Positions 35,057-44,980 of a stretch of DNA of 64,000 nt are shown one piece after another. The DNA is taken from NCBI GenBank assembly GCA_936450465.1, contig OW388293.1, forward strand, positions 46,738,040 through 46,802,039, in the 5' to 3' direction. A program made the translations under genes and the position numbers. The DNA is from Gibbula magus (taxonomy: Eukaryota > Mollusca > Gastropoda > Trochida > Trochidae). Position 1 is the first letter of the stretch; each line of letters starts with the position of its first letter. The notes beneath the pieces are model-generated. The model did no database searches, had not been told where the DNA came from, and saw only the letters and a list, made by a program, of their open reading frames with translations.

Positions 35057-35664
35057 TATCCAATGTCAGTGTGTGTATCATTAACAAATGTGCAGAAAAT
35101 GTTGGTTGTTTTTTTTATATCGTACAGCTTGGGTTTGGGTACAGATTGTAGGAGAAGAGAAAAGAAAAAAAATGAGGGGGGTTGAAAAAAAAGAAAGAAT
35201 AAAAATAAAAAATTACCTGAAGGCCACCCAATTGCATTGTATAAAAGGGTCGAGAAAGAATTCGCAAACTCTAATACACAGTAAAATTAACAGTAATAAG
35301 CTGAGCATATGGATTTTGCCACCATATCACCTTGCACATGTACAAAAATAGAAGTTGTCAGTATACATATGTCAACAGAAACCAAAACATATATTATGAG
35401 TCATTGATGATGAAAGGAAAATAGATTTTTGTAGACTACTTTTATGAGGGATTTTGTGACATTTTATTCCACATCATCTACTTCCCCTCAAAATAATTAA
35501 AATAAAACTATTGCAATACTGCAAAGTACTTGTTTGAGTCCTGTCTCTAGTAATTAGAGAAAGGTAAAAACCCATCAATAGTCGGGAGGGATTGGTAGAT
35601 CAATGTACATGTAATAACTTTACACATGGATGACCGATTCTACTTCGTCGTTGGGGTAGAACTT
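35057..35664 (-). other. Inter-ORF spacer of the L1-like LINE
   Basis: About 600 non-coding bases between ORF1 and ORF2, with a pyrimidine-rich block (35150-35215, read on the minus strand). Confidence 0.6.
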
Positions 35665-36503
35665 TTACTTCCTGCCATTTGTGTCTGTGCCGTACATTCT
35701 ACCATTGAAATACCATGCATTTTCTATTTGACTGTGGTTTTTCAAGCGGTTGATTAACATGACATTGGCTTTGGTAACATCGTCTGCCAAGCGAATGGAC
35801 TTATTTTCCTTAAGTGATGTTCTTGCCCTCAGCAGGTTCAGTTTCGCTTCCACGGTTTTCAGTTTAACTAGAACTGGCTTGATAATGGATTTGTTTGCGT
35901 GGTCAATTCTGTGAATGGCTAAAATGTCACTTCTGTTTACTGTGATTCCACCCTTATTCTTCATAGTGTCACAGAAGCGGTCCATGAGATTTTCATCTGC
36001 TTCCGATGGCATATCAAACACTTTTATGTTTAATTTCCGTGAAAACTGTTCATTTTGATTGGCCAGTTTAAATGCCAAATCTGTTTTTGCGGCTAGGTTG
36101 TTGATTTTTGACTCGAAGTCGGCAATTTGGGAGGTTTTGGTCTCGACAAATTTACAGAGTTCAGCGTTCTGTATTTGGAGAGTGTGAATGTCGCTCTGCA
36201 TTTTGTCAACGTTGAGCTCCGTCGAAATTTCTGCCTTCAAAGTCACTTTAAGTTTTTTCACAACTTCGGCTACAGTAGACGCAATTAAGTACTTAGTTCT
36301 GTTTTCAGAGTGCCCGGTAGTTCGGTAAGGGTTTGTTGAATGTGAGACAGTTCGTTTGTCAATTCAGTTAAGTCTTGGTTCTTTTTGGGGCCCATGTTGA
36401 TTGTACGGGAAGCGTTCGTATAATATAGTAGACACGTGTGTGTGCGGCGTGTTGCCCTTTGACCTCTATTGATTACAGGTGTGGCGAAAGTGTTTTCGGC
36501 CAA
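35665..36503 (-). pseudogene. L1-type ORF1 (coiled coil plus RNA-binding domain), one frameshift
   Basis: RNA-binding chaperone of the L1-like LINE. A likely start is MGPKKNQDLTEL at about 36395. A coiled coil follows (DIHTLQIQNAELCKFVETKT and on). Next comes the RRM-like/C-terminal part with KLNIKVFDMPSEADENLMD, DILAIHRIDHANKS and KPVLVKLKTVEAKLNLL, the transposase_22-like pattern. The frame shifts by one base near 36275-36290 after TLKTELST. A C-terminal stop is at 35665. Confidence 0.85.
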
Positions 36504-36675
36504 TAAGTCACAAAATAGTTATTGTTGTCACCTGTAGTTAACACAATGGTATAATCATTCAATAAGATATGTCCATACCCTTATTGGTGGTCCATATGTG
36601 TCTCAGAGTCCGTTTGTGGAAATTTTTTCTCGGAGCGAGTTTCACACCTGCATGCCCGTGCTACGACAAGGGAGG

Positions 36676-36688
36676 CAATCTTAACTTT
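36676..36688 (+). repeat. Target-site duplication of the L1-like element (5' side)
   Basis: CAATCTTAACTTT, exact partner of 30863-30875. Confidence 0.85.
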
Positions 36689-36965
36689 CTATTCTCAACT
36701 TTACAAAGTTGAAATGTAATTCTAGAAATCGTCAAAGTCGAAAAGTCAACTTGTCATTTTTAATTATTAAATCTAAATATATACACATTGTGTAATGTTG
36801 CAACTTACGTTTGACAAATGAAAAATGGAAAATGAGGAGTTGCAAAGTCAGCTTTGTAAAACGGACTTTAGCATTTCGAGACTGACACGACTTACATAGT
36901 TACGATTGCAATGTTTCAAATTACATCTCTACACGATTTCGCATTGACCATATTTGGAATATTAC
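36676..36965. repeat. Left inverted repeat of the DNA transposon, inner part
   Basis: Inverse of 43761-44045, sharing AACTTTACAAAGTTGAAATG, AATTCTAGAAATCGTCAAAG, CATTTTTAATTATTAAATCT and TGACCATATTTGGAA. It is rich in dyads such as AACTTTACAAAGTT. Confidence 0.85.
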
Positions 36966-37276
36966 GGAAATTAGCGGAAGGGAACGAATAATCCCGATTC
37001 GATAAACACAATGTTCAACAATGACTTCTCCCTTGGCAATCATCTCTCAGCAACTACTAACACATATTTGAAAGTTGCATACTAGTTTTCCCATTATTAG
37101 CATACTGTTGACAAAAGCACATTGACTAAAACATTATAGGAGACCATTGCATTTTACTGTGGAGGAACTAACTGCCCGCCCTGAACGCTCGAGACGCGGT
37201 TATTTCTGGTGCGAGCCCGATGGTCGGGCACATATTTAATGTCACATTGCGTAATCATGGCCTCCAATTTTTTTCC
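36966..37276. other. Interior of the DNA transposon
   Basis: No gene seen; it includes a GC-rich hairpin around CGAGCCCGATGGTCGGGC at about 37222. Confidence 0.4.
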
Positions 37277-37399
37277 CCATGCAAACATAAATAATTGACA
37301 GACAGACAGAGAGACAGAGATTTTATTTCAGTATGAGGCCTTCGGCCCAAAATACAGGCATTATGACAATGTCAATTGTGTGTGCGCAAAGAATAATTC

Positions 37400-40300
37400 T
37401 TACTTCCTGGAATTTACCAGCTTCTGGACATTGAATAGATACAGCCCAATATTATATAAGATCTCCTGGTTTTGGCTTTGCAGGAGATTTACAATAGAAT
37501 AGTGTGTGTAAGGCACTTTGTTAAATTTACTTAAATATTTATTTCTAAGTTTATCATAGGCACTACAAATAAATAATACATGATACTCATTTTCAACATA
37601 TGATAGACCTTTTCCTTTACAAAAGGGGCATAATCTTTCATTATATTCTATTCCATTGTACCTGCCACATTCAACAGCAATATTAAAATTACTACATCTG
37701 AATCTTGATATGGCAATCCTTAAATGCATGGGAATATCATAACAAAGATACCTTTCTACATTTAACAGTGACTTAAATTCCTTGTAAAATATACATTTGG
37801 GAGATTCCTTAATTGATGAATACCATGACTGCTTTAAATTATCTCCTAGCCTTAGCTTGAATAGAGAAACAAAATGTTCAACATTTCCAATTTCTTGGCT
37901 TAGCCAAGCATAACCAAAACCATATTGGAATAATATACTTCTAACTTTTGTAACCCAAGTAGTGTAACCTAAATTGTCTAATGATCTTAACATCAAGTAA
38001 CTTTGATGAGAAAGTCTATTCGGTTGCATATGTATAAGTCTACACCAAAATTTAATAACTCTAGACATATATAAATGCTGCAAAGGGAGTCTGCCACATT
38101 CCCCAAGAACCATATTATTCAAAGTAGTTTTCTTTACCTTTAAATATTTTTTACAAAACTTAATTTGAACACCTTCTATTATCTTGGAATGACAAGTTCC
38201 CCAAATTTCCGAACCATAACAAAGAATAGGCACAATCATTGAATCAAAAATATTAAGTAAATCAGTGCAACTTATGTTACCAATTTTCCTCTGAAAACCA
38301 TTCACAGACATAATAGCTTTACAAGCCTGAGATGCAAGACATGTCTGGGCTTTACTCCAGATAAGTTTGGGTGTGAAAACTAATCCTAAATATCTATAGA
38401 AGGAAACAACTTCAACAGGAGAACCATTATAAAACCATTTCTCATAGTGACGAAGTGGGCCCCCATTTCTAAAAACTATAATTTTGGTTTTCTTTAAATT
38501 AACTTTCATTCCTGTAATGTCACAAAAATTTTCCAAAACACTTAGTTTCTTTTGGAGTAAATTACAAGTATCCGATAATGCCGAAATGTCATCCGCAAAC
38601 ATAAGTGCACATAAATTTGGAAAAAATTGATTTATAAAGATACCATGTCCACCCTCTAATTCTAGTTTCTTGTAAAGATTGTCAATAAATATAAGAAATA
38701 TCTGTGGGCTTAAAATACATCCTTGCCTTGTACCTACACTACATTGAAAACAGGAGGAAAGGCCATTTTCGGTTCTGACACAAGCAGTAAGATTGGAATA
38801 CATTGATGCAATAATATTAAAGAATTTGCCGGATATCCCTGCCCTGTGAAGAGAAGCTAAGAGAACATCATGTCGAAGGGTATCAAAAGCTTTAGAGAAG
38901 TCTATAAAAAGGCAGTACAATCTTCCCTTCTTGTTACAACAGTACTTATTAACTACAGCTTGAAGGACAAACATATGATCAATAGTGGAATATCCGGATC
39001 TAAACCCTGCCTGAGCCTCATTTAGTATGCTGTGATCATCACACCAAATTTGTAACCTTTTGTTTAACACTGAGGTGAAAATCTTGCAAAGTGTATCCAT
39101 AAGTGAAATACCCCTATAATTGTTTGTGTCATGTTTATCTCCTGATTTGTGTAATGGACATATGATGCTTTTACCCCAGCTCTTGGGAAAGTGTCCTGTA
39201 TTGAGAATATTGTTAAAAAGAAATGAAAGTGGTTTAGTAATGTTATGCTGTGCTGCTTTGAAAAATTCTGTGGCAAGCCCATCTGGTCCAGGTGTTTTGT
39301 TATTTGGTAAATTTGAGATGCATGCGGATATTTCCTGTTCTGTTATCTGTTTGTTTAATATACATGTGGAGTCTAAATTAGCAGTACTGCAGTGAGAGGT
39401 GTAGTCTGTTTGGTTATCTGTACTGAGAAGCTCTACAAAGTGTTGCACCCACTGTTCATCTGTGATTTTGTTTGATACACAATGTGAAACCCTGTTTTCC
39501 TTGAGTATTTTCCAAAATAGTTTAGGTTCTTTTCTTGCAGCTATTAATCTATCTTTCTGTTTACCAAAAAAATCATGTTTCTTTTGTGAAAAAGTCTTCT
39601 TGAAAATGGATCTTAGTTTTCTAAATAGTGAAATATCTGTGTTGTTGTCTCTGTGTGATCTTAATGCGGTATATTTCTGTTTTTTTATGTTTTCAAGTTC
39701 ATTGTCCCACCAAGGTGGTTGAGTAGTATTTCTGTGTTTCATCAGCCCAGAGTAGAGACTTTTAGTATGTTCTGCTGCTTGTTTAAACATGTTTGCTAAA
39801 TATTGGATGGCAATATCAATGTTTGTTTGTATCAAATCCATGAAAATCTGGTGAAAATTACTGTAGATGTTAGTGAACTTTGTGATGAATGTTTTGTCAG
39901 TATCTTTATGCCATAAAAATTTGTACCATTTCGTTGTTTCTGATGTGCTTGCAATTGGTTTATCACAGACATGGTTGGCGTGAGAGCTATCGTGTGCTTT
40001 GTTTGAGTTGCGTCTAGTGTTGTGTGTGATGTTGAGTGAACAGTGTAGTGGAAAGTGGCATGACATGTCTAATGTACCTACTCCAAAATCTGAGATATGT
40101 GAAAAAAGAGAAGATGAGGCAATCATGTAATCAACAACACTGCACCCATTATGGGTAATACATGTAAATTCACCCTTCTTATCCTTAAACATTCTCCCAT
40201 TCAGGGTGTGAACACCAAATGTACGACATAACTCCACTAACTTAACACCATAATTGTTATGAACCAGATTGTCTTTGGAGTTCCTTGGCAAATCAAAGTC

Positions 40301-40903
40301 ATCGCTAGGATAATAATCAGAGTCCTGAACAAAATCTAAATTATCAGCAGGTATATAATCTAAAAAGTCTTTGATTCTTGCATTGAGGTCACCACACAAC
40401 AATAAATGTGTGTCAGGGTGATCGGAAGTGACAACCAACAGGTAGTCTTCCAGTGTTGATATGCCATCAGAGTCACAATGTTTATATATTGGGGAGTTTT
40501 CGGGTGACAGATATGTAAACACAAGCACAGAGTCCTGCTCCCAACCAAATGTAGTTGTTTTCAACAACAACACAACACAATTCTCAAAACAGGGATACAA
40601 CTGTTTCACAATGTTTTCATTCCAAAATTGTTCTCTTATTAAAACAGTAACACCACCGCTGTAGCGACCTAAATTATGAAGTTTCTTTCTAACACAGTTT
40701 ACAGTATGATAACCTGGCAGAAAATCACGAAAGTCTTCTACGCGACGCACGAAGGACTCACAAAAGCCAATTATATCATAATTAGCACAGAAGTGTTTTA
40801 CAATCGACTGGGGGTTATCATGTTTTCCCAAACCTTCAATATTCCAGGTAAGTATTGATAAATGTTCATGTTCGGTTTCTTCATCTGAGCCTTGGCCTCC
40901 ACA
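37400..40903 (-). CDS. LINE ORF2: APE endonuclease and reverse transcriptase
   Basis: About 1167 codons open from just after the ORF1 stop to TAA/TAG/TGA at 37400. The endonuclease starts LSILTWNIEGLGKHDNP (partly upstream of the first candidate start at 40831) and includes FCESFVRRVED, LLCGDLNARIKDF and SVVDYMIASSS. The usual SDH motif reads MSCHFPLH, so its Asp is Cys. The reverse transcriptase contains NNKTPGPDGLATEFFKA, NYRGISLMDTLCKIFTSVL, CLFIDFSKAFDTLRHDVL, GTRQGCILSPQIFLIFIDNL and LMFADDISALSD (active site). The C-terminus has CPFCKGKGLSYVENEYHVLF then C. It makes the nuclease-polymerase for target-primed reverse transcription. No obvious ATG initiates it near the ORF1 end except weak ones; readthrough of TGA or reinitiation would be needed. 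Confidence 0.9.
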   Translation of the reverse strand, partial: CGGQGSDEETEHEHLSILTWNIEGLGKHDNPQSIVKHFCANYDIIGFCESFVRRVEDFRDFLPGYHTVNCVRKKLHNLGRYSGGVTVLIREQFWNENIVKQLYPCFENCVVLLLKTTTFGWEQDSVLVFTYLSPENSPIYKHCDSDGISTLEDYLLVVTSDHPDTHLLLCGDLNARIKDFLDYIPADNLDFVQDSDYYPSDDFDLPRNSKDNLVHNNYGVKLVELCRTFGVHTLNGRMFKDKKGEFTCITHNGCSVVDYMIASSSLFSHISDFGVGTLDMSCHFPLHCSLNITHNTRRNSNKAHDSSHANHVCDKPIASTSETTKWYKFLWHKDTDKTFITKFTNIYSNFHQIFMDLIQTNIDIAIQYLANMFKQAAEHTKSLYSGLMKHRNTTQPPWWDNELENIKKQKYTALRSHRDNNTDISLFRKLRSIFKKTFSQKKHDFFGKQKDRLIAARKEPKLFWKILKENRVSHCVSNKITDEQWVQHFVELLSTDNQTDYTSHCSTANLDSTCILNKQITEQEISACISNLPNNKTPGPDGLATEFFKAAQHNITKPLSFLFNNILNTGHFPKSWGKSIICPLHKSGDKHDTNNYRGISLMDTLCKIFTSVLNKRLQIWCDDHSILNEAQAGFRSGYSTIDHMFVLQAVVNKYCCNKKGRLYCLFIDFSKAFDTLRHDVLLASLHRAGISGKFFNIIASMYSNLTACVRTENGLSSCFQCSVGTRQGCILSPQIFLIFIDNLYKKLELEGGHGIFINQFFPNLCALMFADDISALSDTCNLLQKKLSVLENFCDITGMKVNLKKTKIIVFRNGGPLRHYEKWFYNGSPVEVVSFYRYLGLVFTPKLIWSKAQTCLASQACKAIMSVNGFQRKIGNISCTDLLNIFDSMIVPILCYGSEIWGTCHSKIIEGVQIKFCKKYLKVKKTTLNNMVLGECGRLPLQHLYMSRVIKFWCRLIHMQPNRLSHQSYLMLRSLDNLGYTTWVTKVRSILFQYGFGYAWLSQEIGNVEHFVSLFKLRLGDNLKQSWYSSIKESPKCIFYKEFKSLLNVERYLCYDIPMHLRIAISRFRCSNFNIAVECGRYNGIEYNERLCPFCKGKGLSYVENEYHVLFICSAYDKLRNKYLSKFNKVPYTHYSIVNLLQSQNQEILYNIGLYLFNVQKLVNSRK

Positions 40904-42019
40904 TCAAGCACTAGCATCCAGAGTGGCCTCCCCTGTCGCACTGTTACTTCCTTCTTCCGGTGTCAACAAACTACCACGTGCGTTTGTTGACATCTGGTTG
41001 TCTGCTTGTGTCAAACTTAATGCCGATGTAGGGAAATCCGAAGTCTTACCGCCAATCTGAATAATGCCCCCGCTGTCCCTATCGTACACAAATGTTGCTC
41101 CATCAACAATGAGGCGGTTTTGGCGCATCTTTACTGAGCTGTCAGTGTCTCTCGCGTGTTGGAACCACGGAGCAAGGAGCCGCCTTTCCTCTCGAACTCG
41201 CTTCGTGAAATCTTCCGTGACACGTTGTTGAGACGGGTTTGGTATGTTCTCTCTCGCTTTCACAAAGATAAGACTCTTATCACTGTTTTTCAAAAAGTTA
41301 ACTATGATCGGGGAGCCGCGTTTGCGACTGTTCAGTCTGTGAGCTCTCACCATCACAATGTTGTTGACATCGTCGCTGCTCATCTGAAGCGTGTCAGTCA
41401 TGAACGCACGGACTTTATCCTCCGACTGGGACCCGGTTTCACCTGTTGTATCGCCCAAACCGTGAAATATTAAATTGTTGCGTCGGCTGCGAGACTCAAA
41501 ATCCTCCAACTTCTCCTCCACTGCAGTTAGTTTACGGTGTAACACATCGTTCTCACTCTGTAGAGAATGTAACTGGCCGTTGACCGCGTGAATGTCGGAC
41601 GCCATGTTGTCAACTTTTGACGACAGTGTATCAAATTTCCTGCCCAAGTCCCGAATATCCAGTTTAATGTCATTTATTGCCCTCAAAACCTCGCTCGTTC
41701 CTCTGTTTGTCGTTTCTAGTCCGACAGCACCCTCCATATCTGTAGTTAAGAAGTGTTGTCTCGTGAGAGGTCCGTCTTGTCGCTGGTTTTTCTTCGGGGG
41801 TCCCGGGTTGACTTCCACAGAGCCACATGTTACAAGTAAAACGCTGAACATGAGCAACAGCCGCAAAGTTAAGGAAATGTTAGCTGGGTCAATTTTGTAG
41901 CCATGCATTCTTCTTTTCGACTTGTCAGGTTGCGAAAAAGTACCTATTTTAGCCCGGTATTGGGCTAAAGAGATGCCCATTGTCGGAGACCGTGCGAAAC
42001 ACGTCCTCTCTATTCTCAC
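40904..42019 (-). CDS. LINE ORF1 with 2A-like motif, coiled coil and RNA-binding domain
   Basis: 371 residues ending in TGA at 40904-40906. Residues about 50-64 are hydrophobic (LTLRLLLMFSVLLVTCG) and lead directly to SVEVNPGP at 67-74. This is a 2A-like ribosome-skipping motif, although the canonical Asp is Ser. If active it would release the N-terminal about 73 residues from the rest. Residues about 100-180 are heptad-like (coiled coil). A domain like the L1 ORF1p RNA-binding fold then follows (RRNNLIFHGLGDT, VMVRAHRLNSRKRGSPIIV). The ORF2 frame continues in phase past the stop. 2A-like motifs are known in CR1/L2-group LINEs of several invertebrates; the function here is inference. Confidence 0.85.
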   Translation of the reverse strand: MRIERTCFARSPTMGISLAQYRAKIGTFSQPDKSKRRMHGYKIDPANISLTLRLLLMFSVLLVTCGSVEVNPGPPKKNQRQDGPLTRQHFLTTDMEGAVGLETTNRGTSEVLRAINDIKLDIRDLGRKFDTLSSKVDNMASDIHAVNGQLHSLQSENDVLHRKLTAVEEKLEDFESRSRRNNLIFHGLGDTTGETGSQSEDKVRAFMTDTLQMSSDDVNNIVMVRAHRLNSRKRGSPIIVNFLKNSDKSLIFVKARENIPNPSQQRVTEDFTKRVREERRLLAPWFQHARDTDSSVKMRQNRLIVDGATFVYDRDSGGIIQIGGKTSDFPTSALSLTQADNQMSTNARGSLLTPEEGSNSATGEATLDASA

Positions 42020-42243
42020 GCATGCGCACTAAAAAATTGAACACATTAGAGAAAAGTTGTAAATTGTCTATTCATTTGTTCTAAATAACACAGGAATAGC
42101 TAGACCACACTTTTAAGAAATATGCTTCCTGTTCAAGATTAACATATACACATGTATGTATTTTGTGATATTATAGTATTGTATGAATGTGTGATTTGTT
42201 TTTTGTTTTTTTTAATATATAAGATAGTTGGAGTAAATCCTAA

Positions 42244-42842
42244 GCTAAAAGTAAGCTAAAACACTCCCAATCCACATCAGTGTATTTCGAATCTGTGACG
42301 TATTCCCATTTATGATAATAAGTTAGTTTATCAAAATGTGTGAGTCAAGTAATAAATCGTACATTTTCTTGTGACCCAGAAGGGTGTTGATTTTTTCTCT
42401 TTTTTGCATTTGATTGTAAAAGGGTATACAGGATTGCACAGTTTACACTCGGGTTTAATGATAGCTATACGTGTATACAGAGTTGGCATAATATAAAACT
42501 ACATGGTTAATGCCTGCATAAGTAAGACACTCTGTATCAATTGGGTATAAAGAAAACATTGCGTCTTTTGTAAAAAAAAAATTATAACACCAAAAAAAAC
42601 CCCAGTTGGTCGGGAAATTTTTTCACATTCGATTCTTGTTAGATAATTTATCGACATTTTTTAAATAAATACATGATGGTAAATATTTGTAACTTTTCAA
42701 AATAAACCTTACGTAATTACAAGTGGTTTCGAAACATAAATTACTGTCAGTGTCACTGACTGCTTTGATTTTGACATTATTTTCAAATGGTTTATTAAGT
42801 TCATTTCACAGGTATACAAAACAGTTTTCAGTTATAATTAAA
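42244..42842. repeat. Dispersed repeat, copy of 4965-5655
   Basis: Same orientation and nearly the same sequence as the upstream copy, without its 160-base insert. Part of the interior of the DNA transposon. Confidence 0.8.
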
Positions 42843-43760
42843 GTGCAATGCATTTTTTAATTTTTTTAAACAAGTATATGAAGTTCCCTGATTTAGATAA
42901 TTGCTTTGTGGTACATTTAACATATTTTAAAATTTATAATAAAGTTATCAACACTGGCCTATGTATTTCTTTCAATTTCTTCCCCACTAACGTTTATATA
43001 CTTTCAATATCAGGATTTTCTTTATTAAAACTTTGATATTCTTTTCTGAATGCAAAAGACTTTTCTGAATACACGTAAAATTTGAGTATAAAAAAGTGCA
43101 TGTAGACGTGATTGAACTGAGAGAAGATAATGTGTAAATGAACGCACAGAAAGTAATTAATTTTTTCGGATGTAGGATGTCTATAATTATATGAACTGTT
43201 TGAGAGGCATTCTAGAAGTTGGTGTGATGAAGAAGACAAATATTTACTTGATATTTGTCTTCTGTATAATTATATGGTTTGTAAATCTGCAGTTTTATAT
43301 GTAAGTGAAAGAAGTTTTATGATAACGGATTGGATACATTTATCATAGTATCAATGCCAATCAAGCTATGCAATCCTTTATGTCTGTCAGTGTCATCCCA
43401 CATTTAAATTACCCCCGCATTCGTTTTGCGTTGCAAAACAAATAATTGTTTGTCAAATGTCCTTAAAATTTATTCAAATAATAATTAGAATACCTAAGAA
43501 TTAATTTTCAATTGGTAGTTTCGTTTGGCATTTAATTACTAAGTGACACTATCAAACGGAATGTAAGTGACAGTAGCGCTCCGTGAACTGACAACGTGCG
43601 TTTGTAGGACATAACAAGAGTTACGTCCCTTGATTTTCAGGGGGCGTGGTCAATTCATCCAGCGTTGGGCTAAAAAAAGATTAAGGGATTCCCCATCTGG
43701 GACAGCGGCAAGGGAGGTCTCGTTTTTTCGCAAATGCCTCTCGTCCTCGGAAAACATCGG
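42843..43760. other. Interior of the DNA transposon, no transposase seen
   Basis: Short open frames (42848-43036 plus; 42994-43239 minus) show no domain. AT-rich, then GC-richer near 43620-43760. Confidence 0.45.
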
Positions 43761-44191
43761 CAATGTTCGGGAATCTTCCAAATATGGTCAATGCGAATTC
43801 ATGTAGAGATGTAATTTGAAACATTGCATTCGCAACTATGCAAGTCATGTCAGTCTCAAATTGCTAAAGTCGATTTTACAAAGTTGACTTTTCAACTCTT
43901 CATTTTCCATTTTTCATTTGTCAAACGTAAGTTGTAACATAACACAATGTGTATATTATTTAGATTTGATAATTAAAAATGACAATTTGACTTTTCGACT
44001 TTGACGATTTCTAGAATTACATTTCAACTTTGTAAAGTTGAGAATGCGAAGTTACGATTGACAGAATTAAAATGTTAGTTTTGCATGGTTGGACTTGTCT
44101 TTTCGAACCTTGTATGGTTGAGAAAGACATGTTACACTTTACAAGTTACAAGTCAACATGTCTTAATTTTTGGCACAAATCCCCTTCCATA
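43761..44191. repeat. Right inverted repeat of the DNA transposon
   Basis: Uninterrupted about 430-base repeat, inverse of the left repeat. Ends CCCCTTCCATA. Confidence 0.85.
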
Positions 44192-44841
44192 ACACTCAGC
44201 CTGGAAAAGCATGTCAGCACTATCTGCAAGAACTCCTTTTATCATCTGCGAAACATAGGCTTGATAAGGAAGTACATTGACAGAAGTGCTGCTGCCACTC
44301 TTGTACAAGCACATGTCACCTCTCGCTTGGACTACAGCAATGCTCTGTTATACGGCCTTCCTGATTGTCTTTTAAAGAAGCTACAGATGGTCCAGAACTC
44401 AGCAGCTAGAGTAGTCACACGACCACATCTCACAGGTGCTGCGGGAGCTCCACTGGCTTCCTATACATCTGCGTATACATTTCAAGATACGTTTTCTGAT
44501 GTTCAAATGTCTGCATGGACTGGCACCACAGTACCTAACAGAACTGGTAGAGAATTATTATCCAACAAGATCACTTAGGTCCCAGGACAGTCACCTGGTA
44601 AAGGTCACAGCAACACGTACAAAAACATATGATGATCGAACATTTCAAGCTGCTGGTGCCCGACTGTGGAACGAACGTTGCACATCAGGGAAATTGAAAA
44701 TCCGCCAAACTTCAAAGCAAAGCTCAAGACCCACTTCTTCACTTCCTATCCATAGTGAATTCAACTTCTGCTCGGAGCGCATTTGAGCAGTGTGAACTGG
44801 ATACCTGCGCTTTATTAATGCTAATATAGATAGATAGATAC
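44192..44841 (+). mobile_element. L2/CR1-like LINE, 3' part of interrupted copy
   Basis: Continues the LINE broken at 30731: SLEKHVSTICKNSFYHLRNI, RSAAATLVQAHVTSRLDYSN, KLQMVQNSAARVVTR and, in the next frame, LRELHWLPIHLRIHFKIRF. This is the thumb/C-terminal region of L2/CR1 reverse transcriptases (H..LHWLP). A one-base frameshift lies near 44445, inside a small gap after TRPHLTGAAG. The 3' end has a TAGATAGATAGATA tail at about 44826-44841, typical of the group. Confidence 0.85.
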
Positions 44842-44980
44842 CGGTGGGATAAAAATTACGGAACTGTACGGAACTACTGTGCATACACGTGTAATTTGAG
44901 TTTCTGTACTTGTAAAAGACCGTTGCTCGATTTTCATTGGAAACAAGTAATTCCATGTATCATATATTTAAGACCGAGAA

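Larger units (their letters stand above)
30876..36675 (-). mobile_element. Nearly full-length L1/Tx1-like LINE
   Basis: A 5.8-kb element on the minus strand bounded by 13-bp target-site duplications. From 5' to 3' on its own strand: leader (36675-36504), ORF1 (36503-35665), spacer, ORF2 (35056-31295), a 3' untranslated region with a C-run and pyrimidine tract, and a poly(A)-rich tail with TAAAATAAAATAAAAT at 30876-30930. Only one frameshift (ORF1) and two stops (ORF2) break it, so the insertion is fairly young. It lies in the left inverted repeat of the DNA transposon. Confidence 0.9.
37277..42028 (-). mobile_element. APE-type LINE with 2A-like ORF1
   Basis: A 4.75-kb minus-strand element. 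The 3' end carries ATACTGAAATAAAATCTCTG followed by CTGTCTGTCTGTC-type microsatellite, the usual tail of CR1-like LINEs. The 5' end is close to 42028. Possible 6-bp duplication AATTGA at both edges (about 37272 and 42031). ORF1 and ORF2 are in the same frame and separated by one TGA. Both frames are otherwise intact, so this is the best preserved retroelement of the window. Exact clade (CR1, RTE-X, Rex1 or related) is unresolved without a tree. Confidence 0.85.
30732..44191. mobile_element. DNA transposon with long inverted repeats, carrying two nested LINEs
   Basis: Begins TATGGAAGGAGATTTGTGCC and ends with the inverse, GGCACAAATCCCCTTCCATA. The inverted repeats continue for roughly 430 bases once the L1 inserted in the left one is removed (30732-30862 plus 36676-36965 against 43761-44191). 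They contain many short palindromic words around AACTTTGTAAAGTTG and ACATGT. Without the two LINEs the element is about 2.9 kb and shows no transposase, so it is non-autonomous. Superfamily unassigned: the 5-bp duplication and long repeats do not settle it. Confidence 0.8.

Noticed and set aside
39120..39722. Plus-strand open frames within the 2A-LINE
   Set aside because: Antisense to the reverse transcriptase frame; no independent features.
30732..44191. Polinton/Maverick, because of its 13-kb size and long inverted repeats
   Set aside because: The size is due to nested LINEs; the 2.9-kb core has no polymerase B, integrase or capsid-like frames and does not start with AG.
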